From Thomasclavelia saccharogumia DSM 17460 (GTDB lineage Bacteria > Bacillota_I > Bacilli_A > Erysipelotrichales > Coprobacillaceae): a stretch of 61,629 bases of DNA. The stretch lies in NCBI RefSeq assembly GCF_000686665.1, contig NZ_JMLH01000011.1:1-61629 (forward strand), read 5' to 3'. This document shows positions 25,703 to 33,057 of this stretch, piece by piece. The notes beneath the pieces were generated by a model that did not search any database, was not told where the DNA came from, and saw only the letters and a list, made by a program, of their open reading frames with translations. Both the position numbers and the translations under genes were made by a program. The stretch's first letter is position 1. The number at the start of each line of letters is the position of its first letter.

Positions 25703-26017
25703 TTTCTCACACTCCTTTTTATCAGTTAGTTTTTATATCGATAACATCTTTCTCTATAAAATCACTTCCCCTGATAATAATTTTATAAGTGATGATTCGA
25801 CCTCATATATTTATACTTTATCGTAAAAAACGTATCTTTTAAATTATAAAATTTACCTATTATTATATAAAATCAATTAAATATTTAATGTAAAAATACT
25901 CCTTATTAAATATATTATACATTCAATTTATCCCAATTAATATACATCCCGCTTACACTTTTTAACTAACAAATTGCATTTTTTAATATCCCAATAATCT
26001 AAGTTTTAGTCTTGATC
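25703..26017. other. Gene-free AT-rich stretch
   Basis: No gene, RNA gene or convincing terminator was seen. It holds the 5' region of the DUF4091 gene and the 3' region of the aldolase operon. No copy of the AAACCGGTTT operator is present, so the DUF4091 gene does not visibly belong to that regulon. Confidence 0.6.
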
Positions 26018-26698
26018 CTATAAATCACAAATTCCTTTACCTTTACCATAAACATCATACCAGTCATTATTAAAATCATTTACCGCTTTTTCAATATTTG
26101 GATTTGCAAATATTTGTTTTAATACGACTACTGGCGCTGTTACACTCTGGGCTCCTGCATTAAAGGCATCGCGTATTTGCTGGAGACCTTTAAAACTCGC
26201 TGCTAAAATCTTACATTCATAATTATCTATAACGATCCGCTTTGATAACTCATTGATCAATTCATATGGATCACTTCCTAAATTCCCAATGCGATTTACA
26301 TATGGCGCAATATAATCTGCTTTTGCCGCTAACGCCATGTATGCCTGCATTAAATCATACACAGCTGTTGCCGTGACATTATGACCTTCCGCTTTTAAAA
26401 TTTTGATTGCCTTGATTCCTTCATACGATACTGGTACTTTAATATATACCTGATCATCGATTTCTTCTAAGATACGATGACCTTCATTGACTATTTCATC
26501 GCAGTCTTTAGAAATAACCTGGACATGGAGACTTCTATCTTTACCAATGATCTTTCTTACTTCTTTCATATGCTCAAAGAAGTTTTTCGGACTTGTTGCT
26601 TTAACGATCGAAGGATTGCTGGTTACTCCGGTAATTGGCATATGTTCTATCGCATCCTTGATTTCTTCTAAATCTACTGTATCAATAATAAATTCCAT
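26018..26698 (-). CDS. Fructose-6-phosphate aldolase / transaldolase-like (Fsa/TalC)
   Basis: 226 residues. The Schiff-base lysine is K87 (VYIKVPVSYEG), with D6 in FIIDTVDL, TSNPS at 26-30 and TATAVYD in the usual places. Length and the short N-terminus are those of the FSA/TalC subfamily rather than of full transaldolases. FSA enzymes split fructose-6-phosphate or 1-deoxy-fructose-6-phosphate into glyceraldehyde-3-phosphate and a ketone. It is 15 bases downstream of the glycyl radical enzyme, with GGAGA before the ATG, so the two are co-transcribed. Confidence 0.92.
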   Translation of the reverse strand: MEFIIDTVDLEEIKDAIEHMPITGVTSNPSIVKATSPKNFFEHMKEVRKIIGKDRSLHVQVISKDCDEIVNEGHRILEEIDDQVYIKVPVSYEGIKAIKILKAEGHNVTATAVYDLMQAYMALAAKADYIAPYVNRIGNLGSDPYELINELSKRIVIDNYECKILAASFKGLQQIRDAFNAGAQSVTAPVVVLKQIFANPNIEKAVNDFNNDWYDVYGKGKGICDL

Positions 26699-26713
26699 CT
26701 CTTTTTTCTCCTG

Positions 26714-29125
26714 CTATAATATTTGTTCAGTTCTACCAATAATATCATCTTGAGTAGCTTTAGATAATACATTGAAAAATGCTGAATATCCTGCTACACG
26801 TACAATTAAATCTTTATGTTTTTCAGGATGCTTTTGAGCATCAATCAATGTATCACGCGAAACGACATTATATTGGACATGATAACCATCTAATCGATTA
26901 AAAAATGTTTTGATCATCATTTCTAATTTTTCTTTATTTTCTTCTTTAGCTAACATCTGTGGGGTTACTTTTTGATTCAATAATACCCCACCTGTTATTT
27001 CATGGGTCGGTAATTTAGAAACAGATTTAAAGACTGCTGTTGGACTGCTTTTATCCATCGAATGAGCCGGCGAACATCCTTCAGCAAGCGGTGTATGCGC
27101 TTTTCTTCCATCAGGAGTTGCCATTGTTCCATATCCTTGACCAACATTTGCTGAAATACTTGAAGTTCCTGCATAACGAATACCACCAATTGGGCCTTTA
27201 CCATATCTAGTATTAGGGTATTTTTTTATTTCATCAATATACGAATTATAAACTTCAACAACTAATTGATCCACATAATCATCATCATTTCCATATTTTG
27301 GAGCATCGTTAATTAACATATTTTGAATTCTTTGGTTTTCAACACTTGTAAAATCGTCAGCTAAAGCTGCCATTAATTGTACAGGGGTTATTTTCTTTTC
27401 TTCAAAAACAAGTTTTTTAATTGCCGCTAGACTATCCGCCATATTGGCAATACCAACTTGTAATCCTGAAATAAAATCATAAACTGCCCCACCTTCTTTG
27501 ATTGTCTTACCACGACCAATACAATCTTCTGTCAATGCTGAACACAAAACATCTGGTACATCTCTTTCTAATGCTAAATCAATAGCATTTTCAACAATAA
27601 CACTCATCCGCGTTAATTCTCTAAGAACATGATCAATCGCTTTCATCAATTCATCAAATGATTTCATGTCCTCAAAACGTCCCCGACCTTTGACAAAACG
27701 TTTACCTGATGTTGGATCGATTCCATCATTCATAGTAATAAGTAAGATTCTAGGAAAGTTCATATAACTCATTCCGGTACATCGATATCCCCATTTACCA
27801 GGAACTGCTGTTTCAACACAGCCGATTGCACTATAATTATAAGCATCTTCTTCTTTAACACCTTTTTCGATGAAAGAAGGAATAATAACTTCATCTGAAT
27901 TGAAAGCCGGCATTCCTGTACCTAACTTCATAACTTCGATAGCTTCATCCAAAAATGCTTTTGGCATATTCCGATGATAACGTACTGTTAAATTTGGCTG
28001 TGGTAATCTTGTTTGAGCTACTGACTTTAAAACTAGATATGATAATGCATTAGTAGCATCTTTTTTATCTGGTGTTTGCCCGCCGATTGTTACATTTTGA
28101 TACATTGGACTTCCGGCACTGCTGAATGTATGTGCCTGGCTTCTGACTTTATTGATCGTTAAAGTTTTGATCCACAGATTTGTTAACATTTCTACCACCT
28201 GGTCATCATTAATAAGTCCATGATCAATATCATGCTGGTAATATGGATAAATATACTGATCAAAACGCCCATATGATAAAGAGTGCCCATTAGATTCAAT
28301 TTGCAAAATCAATTGAATAAACCATGTTGATTGAACTGCTTCATGAAAAGTTTGAGCTGGCTCATAGGGGACTTTAGCACAAATACGGCTAATTTCTAAT
28401 AATTCTGCTTTTCTTTTTTCATCAGCTTTCACGGCTAATTCTTTAGCTAATTTTGAAAATCGTAATGCATATGTTTTTACCGCTTCAATAACAATCAACA
28501 CTGCTTTATAAAACTGATACTTATCTATATTTTCAACAACACATAGATCCAATCCATCTTTTAATTGTCGTACTCTTTCTTCATATCCTTTTAATCCCGT
28601 TTTTAATACTTGTTGATAATCCACAGCTAAATGGGCATCTCCAGAATTTAATTTCCCTTCCATTCCAAAAAAACCTGTTTCCATATAAACTTTTACTTCA
28701 TCAGGAAGTAAAGCGCCACCTTTTGATCTTAAATTATTATTTTCCCAAAACGGTGCAATTGAACGCAGATCTTCTTTTGTTTTTTCAGTAATATAAAAAA
28801 CATCACCATCTCGCTTTTCAAACAGATCTAATTCATCTAAAACAAATTCTAGTGTATATTCAGGAAAAATTGGCGCATCTTTATTAGAAGCTGCTTGATT
28901 CCCTACGATAAGGGTTTCATCTTCAATATAAATAGACATCTTTTCTAAAATATTTTTTAACATCAAAGCCCGTTTCATGATAGCTGGCTGATTTTGATTT
29001 AGTTTGTATGCTTCTGTTGCAAGTAGTGCGCGTTGAGCACAAATATAGGGTTTTTTATCTAAAACTTTTTCTCTAAATTCATTCATTCTTGGAGTTAAAT
29101 CTCCAAAATGGGCAACATTTTTCAT
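26714..29125 (-). CDS. Glycyl radical enzyme, YbiW/PflD-like
   Basis: 803 residues. The thiyl radical Cys is C436 in GCVET with E438 as the adjacent acid, followed by VPGKWGYRCTGMSYMNF. The glycyl radical is at about G779 in RVAGYSAFF. GCVE marks the dehydratase/C-O lyase branch, not pyruvate formate-lyase (which has two adjacent Cys). With an Fsa-type aldolase next to it, the closest described model is E. coli YbiW/PflD, reported to open 1,5-anhydrohexitol-6-phosphates to 1-deoxy-fructose-6-phosphate. That substrate is inference. AGGAGG precedes the ATG. Destroyed by oxygen when active, so the host is an anaerobe. Confidence 0.9.
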   Translation of the reverse strand: MKNVAHFGDLTPRMNEFREKVLDKKPYICAQRALLATEAYKLNQNQPAIMKRALMLKNILEKMSIYIEDETLIVGNQAASNKDAPIFPEYTLEFVLDELDLFEKRDGDVFYITEKTKEDLRSIAPFWENNNLRSKGGALLPDEVKVYMETGFFGMEGKLNSGDAHLAVDYQQVLKTGLKGYEERVRQLKDGLDLCVVENIDKYQFYKAVLIVIEAVKTYALRFSKLAKELAVKADEKRKAELLEISRICAKVPYEPAQTFHEAVQSTWFIQLILQIESNGHSLSYGRFDQYIYPYYQHDIDHGLINDDQVVEMLTNLWIKTLTINKVRSQAHTFSSAGSPMYQNVTIGGQTPDKKDATNALSYLVLKSVAQTRLPQPNLTVRYHRNMPKAFLDEAIEVMKLGTGMPAFNSDEVIIPSFIEKGVKEEDAYNYSAIGCVETAVPGKWGYRCTGMSYMNFPRILLITMNDGIDPTSGKRFVKGRGRFEDMKSFDELMKAIDHVLRELTRMSVIVENAIDLALERDVPDVLCSALTEDCIGRGKTIKEGGAVYDFISGLQVGIANMADSLAAIKKLVFEEKKITPVQLMAALADDFTSVENQRIQNMLINDAPKYGNDDDYVDQLVVEVYNSYIDEIKKYPNTRYGKGPIGGIRYAGTSSISANVGQGYGTMATPDGRKAHTPLAEGCSPAHSMDKSSPTAVFKSVSKLPTHEITGGVLLNQKVTPQMLAKEENKEKLEMMIKTFFNRLDGYHVQYNVVSRDTLIDAQKHPEKHKDLIVRVAGYSAFFNVLSKATQDDIIGRTEQIL

Positions 29126-29177
29126 TTTTATCCTCCTTATTTCATTTGAAATTAATTATATTTTCATTGATAAATAT

Positions 29178-29205
29178 ATTTTATCATAAGCAGAATTAAT
29201 GTAAA
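29178..29205 (-). promoter_or_regulatory. Promoter of the glycyl radical enzyme operon
   Basis: On the minus strand TTTACA (29205-29200) and TAAAAT (29183-29178) with a 16-base spacer, 53 bases before the gene. Confidence 0.55.
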
Positions 29206-29251
29206 TATATTTTTTAATTAAAAGTTATTATACTTTCATTCGTAATTATTG

Positions 29252-29280
29252 TTTACATTTAAAATAATGAATGTTATCAT
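29252..29280 (+). promoter_or_regulatory. Promoter of the activase gene
   Basis: TTTACA (29252-29257) and TATCAT (29275-29280) with a 17-base spacer. The -35 regions of this and the divergent promoter are mirror copies (AATGTAAA 29198-29205, TTTACATT 29252-29259), possibly half-sites for a shared regulator such as the DeoR protein at 30218-30967. Confidence 0.5.
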
Positions 29281-29307
29281 TATAAATATGAAAAGGAGAC
29301 GATATTG

Positions 29308-30201
29308 ATGGACGGGATAATATTTAATATTCAAAAATTTAGTCTTCATGATGGTCCTGGTATTCGTACAACCATCTTTTTTAAAGGTTGTCCTTTAAAA
29401 TGCGGCTGGTGTTCAAATCCTGAATCACAACTTGAAAAAATCCAAATCTTATATGATCAAAAAAAATGTATTCATTGTCAATCTTGTATCAATGCCTGTC
29501 AACATAAAGCAATTCAAATGATCAACGATAAAATCATAATTGATCACCAAAAATGTACTGGTTGTTTATCATGTGTTGATAGTTGTTTTCAAAACGCTTT
29601 AGATTATGAAGGTGAAAATAAGAAAATAACCGAAATTGTAAAGATTTGTTTACAAGATAAAGATTTTTACGAAGAATCTAACGGCGGGATTACTATTTCT
29701 GGAGGCGAAGGAATGAGTCAACCCACCTTTTTAAAAGAATTAGTTAAAGAATTAAAAAAACACGATTTACATCTGGCAATCGAAACGACTGGTTATGTTC
29801 AACCTAATATTTTTAAAGAATTAGCCCCTATGTTTGATTTAATATTATTTGATATTAAACACTATGATTCTTATCAACATTTTCTTGGTACAAACGTCCA
29901 TAACGAATTAATTATTCAAAACTTGAAATGGGCAGTTAAGCAAAAGATTGAAATCTTGCCAAGAATTCCAGTCATTCCTGACTTTAATGCATCATTGGAT
30001 GATGCTAAAGGTATCGCTAAGCTTTTAACAGAAGTTCAATTATCAAAAGTACAACTTTTGCCATTTCACCAATTTGGTGAAAAAAAATATGAATTATTGA
30101 ATCGTGAATATCGTTTTAAAAATAAAAAAGCCCTTTATCCTGAAGATTTACAAGAATACCAGCAAATCTTTTTAGATAAAGGAATCGATTGTTTTTTTTA
30201 G
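29308..30201 (+). CDS. Glycyl-radical-enzyme activating protein (radical SAM)
   Basis: 297 residues. The radical SAM cluster motif is CPLKCGWC (C-x3-C-x2-C) near residue 28. Two ferredoxin-like inserts follow (CIHCQSCINAC and CTGCLSCVDSC, about 50-90), as in activases of GRE dehydratases rather than PflA. GGITISGGEG near 130 is the SAM-binding segment. It installs the glycyl radical on the enzyme encoded divergently. The frame is open from a TTG at 29305, but the ATG at 29308 fits the AAGGAG site better. Confidence 0.95.
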   Translation: MDGIIFNIQKFSLHDGPGIRTTIFFKGCPLKCGWCSNPESQLEKIQILYDQKKCIHCQSCINACQHKAIQMINDKIIIDHQKCTGCLSCVDSCFQNALDYEGENKKITEIVKICLQDKDFYEESNGGITISGGEGMSQPTFLKELVKELKKHDLHLAIETTGYVQPNIFKELAPMFDLILFDIKHYDSYQHFLGTNVHNELIIQNLKWAVKQKIEILPRIPVIPDFNASLDDAKGIAKLLTEVQLSKVQLLPFHQFGEKKYELLNREYRFKNKKALYPEDLQEYQQIFLDKGIDCFF

Positions 30202-30222
30202 GAGTGATACTCCTTTTTTATT
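30196..30222 (+). terminator. Terminator at the end of the activase gene
   Basis: AGGAGT/ACTCCT hairpin with a 3-base loop followed by a T-run, overlapping the activase stop codon. Confidence 0.75.
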
Positions 30223-30967
30223 CAGTTTTAAAAATCTCTATATTCTGTTTATGTAAATAATCTTCTACTTCTTTAGGTATATTTGCATCAGTATATAGAT
30301 AATCAATATCATAGATATCAACCAGATTGACAACACCCTTTTGATGGAATTTTACTGAATCAGTTACAATAATAACATGTTCCGCCTGCTTAGCCATATC
30401 ACGTACCGCCTCACTTCGCATATAATCATTACCAGTAAAACCACTTTTTTCACTAAACCCATCAGTCCCGATAAATAATTTATCAACAAAAAAAGTTTCA
30501 GCACATTTTTTCATGATCGGCCCGACCATTACTTGAGACTCATTTTGATATTCTCCACCTAATAAAATAATTTTTACAGTCCCCGTCTTTCTTATATAAT
30601 CAGCAATAAACGCAGAATTCGTAATAATTGTCACATCTTTTTTAGTACGAGCTATTTCTAAAGCAACAAGAGCACAGCAAGACCCTGATTCAATCATTAC
30701 TGTTTCCCCATTTTCAATAGTTTCTACAGCAAGTTTAGCAATTTTTTGTTTACTATCATAATGATACGCTAAGCGATTATTAATATCATCACTATCATTT
30801 AAAGTTGCATAGCCATGCTCCCTAAGCAAAACCCCACTATTTTCTAATACAGCTAAATCTTTTCTGATCGTCACTTGAGATACTCCTAGTATTTGTGAAA
30901 GCTTGCTAACTTCTATTTTTTTTCTTTCAGTTAATAGTTCTAATATTTGAGTATGTCTTTTATTCAT
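30218..30967 (-). CDS. DeoR/GlpR-family transcriptional regulator
   Basis: 249 residues. The N-terminal helix-turn-helix (about 3-55, with VSQVTIRKDLAVLENSG) is followed by a sugar-phosphate-sensing domain with the IESGSCCALVA, TNSAFIADYI, LLGGEY and GTDGFSEKSGFT segments of DeoR proteins. Convergent with the activase gene and next to the GRE module, so it most likely controls that module in response to a phosphorylated sugar. AAAGGA lies about 12 bases before the ATG. Confidence 0.92.
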   Translation of the reverse strand: MNKRHTQILELLTERKKIEVSKLSQILGVSQVTIRKDLAVLENSGVLLREHGYATLNDSDDINNRLAYHYDSKQKIAKLAVETIENGETVMIESGSCCALVALEIARTKKDVTIITNSAFIADYIRKTGTVKIILLGGEYQNESQVMVGPIMKKCAETFFVDKLFIGTDGFSEKSGFTGNDYMRSEAVRDMAKQAEHVIIVTDSVKFHQKGVVNLVDIYDIDYLYTDANIPKEVEDYLHKQNIEIFKTE

Positions 30968-31400
30968 AATAACTTTATATCCTTTCTACCTGTCGATTCA
31001 AAGCTTATTTAATTATGAATAAATGCTTGTTTCTGAAGGTAATCTTTTTTTATTGATCTATAAAAAAATAAACTGTAAGCTTTATTACTTTACAAAACTA
31101 TACTTTTCTTTACTTGTTAAAGCAACAAAACTTATAATTCACTTTAAATATTACAAGATTTTCTTTTATCATCTTTTCTATATAAGAATATCATATTAAA
31201 ATTTCGTTTACAATAAAAAAGGATTTCATGATATCGTGATGAAATTTCAAAAAACATTAATTTTTTAGCACTCAGGTGTTGACAGTGCTAAAATAAGTGT
31301 TATAATATAAGTGTAGTTAAGAAAAGGACCTTAACGAGGTAAATAATTTTATATCCCAGCGTAAAACTACTGAGATAAAGAAAGAAAGAGGCGATGTTTT
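30968..31400. other. Intergenic region with the heat-shock promoter and leader
   Basis: The left part shows nothing recognisable beyond the 5' region of the deoR gene. The right part carries the CIRCE/promoter at 31265-31306 and a leader with a small hairpin (31316-31321 with 31330-31335) close to the expected RNA 5' end. Confidence 0.6.
31265..31306 (+). promoter_or_regulatory. CIRCE operator overlapping the hsp20 promoter
   Basis: TTAGCACTC, 9 bases, then CAGTGCTAA (31265-31291) is a CIRCE element with a single mismatch to TTAGCACTC-N9-GAGTGCTAA. The -35 box TTGACA (31279-31284) lies inside it and TATAAT (31301-31306) follows after 16 bases. HrcA binding would block the polymerase directly. 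Confidence 0.93.
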
Positions 31401-31808
31401 ATGAAATTTTTACCTATTATGAATGATGTATTTGATGATTTATTTTATGATTCTTTTAAAAATTATTCTAACGTGAATGCGATGCGCACAGATATTTGTG
31501 AACAAAATGATCAATATTTATTAAACATGGAACTTCCTGGATTTAAAAAAGAAGATATTCAAATGGAATTAAAAGATGGTTATCTATTAGTTAATGCTAC
31601 TAAAAATGCAGATACTGAAGAAAAAGATGATCAAGGGCATGTAATTAGACGTGAACGTTATAGTGGAAGTTGTAGTCGTAGCTTCTATGTCGGAGATATT
31701 AGACAAGAAGATATTAAAGCTTCATTTGATAACGGTGAATTAAAAATCACGATTCCTAAAGACAATGTTAAACAAGTTGAAGAAAAGAAATATATATCTA
31801 TTGATTAA
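31401..31808 (+). CDS. hsp20: Small heat-shock protein (Hsp20/alpha-crystallin)
   Basis: 135 residues: a short N-terminal part, the alpha-crystallin domain from about 30 to 125 with LNMELPGFKKEDIQMELKDG, a mid-domain RRERYSGSCSRSFYV, and the ending DNGELKITIPKD. It is an ATP-independent holdase chaperone. GAGG precedes the ATG. Control by HrcA through CIRCE is shown by the upstream site; no groE or dnaK genes are adjacent. Confidence 0.95.
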   Translation: MKFLPIMNDVFDDLFYDSFKNYSNVNAMRTDICEQNDQYLLNMELPGFKKEDIQMELKDGYLLVNATKNADTEEKDDQGHVIRRERYSGSCSRSFYVGDIRQEDIKASFDNGELKITIPKDNVKQVEEKKYISID

Positions 31809-31834
31809 AGCCAATGCAAATTGGCTTTTTTTAT
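31807..31834 (+). terminator. Terminator of hsp20
   Basis: AAGCCAAT/ATTGGCTT stem with a 4-base loop and a run of seven T. Confidence 0.85.
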
Positions 31835-31849
31835 TTATAATAAAATAAA

Positions 31850-31880
31850 AAAAGTTTGATTTTATTAACCAAACTTTTAT
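31850..31880 (-). terminator. Terminator of the lacI-type gene
   Basis: Perfect 9-bp stem (31850-31858 with 31870-31878) followed on the minus strand by a T-run; it includes the stop codon of the regulator gene. Confidence 0.8.
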
Positions 31881-32884
31881 AACGTTGATTCATTCCAATT
31901 AACATAACAATCTAAGATTTGTTGCCCTGCTACTTCATTTTTTCCCTCGATTTGATCAATCACTATTTTTGCTGCTTCAAGCCCTTCTTCAAAAGCCGGC
32001 TGTACAATTGTAGTTATAGTTGGAGAAGAAAAATTGACCCATTCCATGTTATCAAAGCCCATTAATCCAATTTTAGGCATACGTTTGCAATGATGTTTCA
32101 TTGCAATAAAAACAGTTGGTAAAGCCCAGCAATTAGGTACAAATACTAATGTTTTTTTATTTAAATCAATTCGATTATCAATAAAATCTGCAATAACTTC
32201 AGGCTTAACTTGATCATTTTCAATAATAAAGGTTTCATGATGTAAATCATGATCAACCAAAGCATCAATAAAACCACTCGCCCGCTCAAGACGCGTACTT
32301 ATCAATTGTGGATCAGCTGTTAATAAGAAAAATTCTTCATAGCCTTTTTCTATACACTTAGTCGTCGCTTCGTAAGTTGCTTCATAATTATTAGTTTTAA
32401 CCCATTTAGTTTTTAAATCATATAATTTACTATCAAAAAAGACCATTGGTTTTTTTAATCCCTCAATCTTTTTTGATAACTTACGAAATTGTGCCGTTGG
32501 CTGAATAATAAAACCATCTACCCCCATTGAAAGCATTCTTTCCACATAATTTTCTTCTCGCTTATGATTATAATCACTATTTCCAACAATAATTTGGTAC
32601 CCATCTTTACTAGCAGCTGATTCAATTCCTTTAACAATCTGATTTGAAAATGTATTGGTAATATCCCCAATCAACACTCCAATCAATTTACTATTTTTAG
32701 AATTAAGTGAACGAGCTACAATACTGGGACGATAATTTGTTTTTTCAATAACTTTGGCAATCTTTGCCTTTGTTTCTTCTGACATCTTTTCAGTCTTCCC
32801 ATTTAAATAAAAAGAAACAGTAGTCTTTGATGTCCCAGCCATTTCTGCAATATCTTTAATTGTTATTTTACGTTCATTATCCAT
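31877..32884 (-). CDS. LacI-family repressor of the polysaccharide locus
   Basis: 335 residues. The LacI helix-turn-helix (about 6-52) contains ITIKDIAEMAGTSKTTVSFY and the hinge YRPSIVARSLNSK. A periplasmic-binding-like ligand domain follows (IGVLIGDITNTFSNQIVKGI). Its own promoter overlaps a 24-base palindrome at 32931-32954, and related palindromes occur at the lyase and PTS/uronate promoters. It is therefore the probable repressor of the whole locus, and of itself. The inducer is unknown, presumably an unsaturated uronate oligosaccharide or its product. Confidence 0.92.
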   Translation of the reverse strand: MDNERKITIKDIAEMAGTSKTTVSFYLNGKTEKMSEETKAKIAKVIEKTNYRPSIVARSLNSKNSKLIGVLIGDITNTFSNQIVKGIESAASKDGYQIIVGNSDYNHKREENYVERMLSMGVDGFIIQPTAQFRKLSKKIEGLKKPMVFFDSKLYDLKTKWVKTNNYEATYEATTKCIEKGYEEFFLLTADPQLISTRLERASGFIDALVDHDLHHETFIIENDQVKPEVIADFIDNRIDLNKKTLVFVPNCWALPTVFIAMKHHCKRMPKIGLMGFDNMEWVNFSSPTITTIVQPAFEEGLEAAKIVIDQIEGKNEVAGQQILDCYVNWNESTL

Positions 32885-32930
32885 ATTTCATCGCACCTCA
32901 CGTCTATGTTAATCTTAGCACAAAAGCTGT

Positions 32931-32954
32931 TTTTAGTAAACCCGTTTACTAAAA
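32931..32954. promoter_or_regulatory. LacI-type operator at the lacI promoter
   Basis: Perfect 11-base arms around a CC centre (arms TTTTAGTAAAC and GTTTACTAAAA). On the minus strand a -35 box TTTACT overlaps it, with TAAGAT 17 bases further, so autorepression is likely. Confidence 0.85.
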
Positions 32955-33024
32955 TATTCAATAATTTAAAATTATTAAACAACAATCAAATATTTTTTAT
33001 AATAAAATCATCTTATGAATCAAC

Positions 33025-33057
33025 TAAAAAAAGATTTCTAGAAATCACTAGAAATCT
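33025..33057 (-). terminator. Terminator of the lyase operon
   Basis: Arms 33032-33041 and 33048-33057 form a perfect 10-bp stem (AGATTTCTAG/CTAGAAATCT) with a 6-base loop and a T-run on the minus strand; it overlaps the lyase stop codon. Confidence 0.85.
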
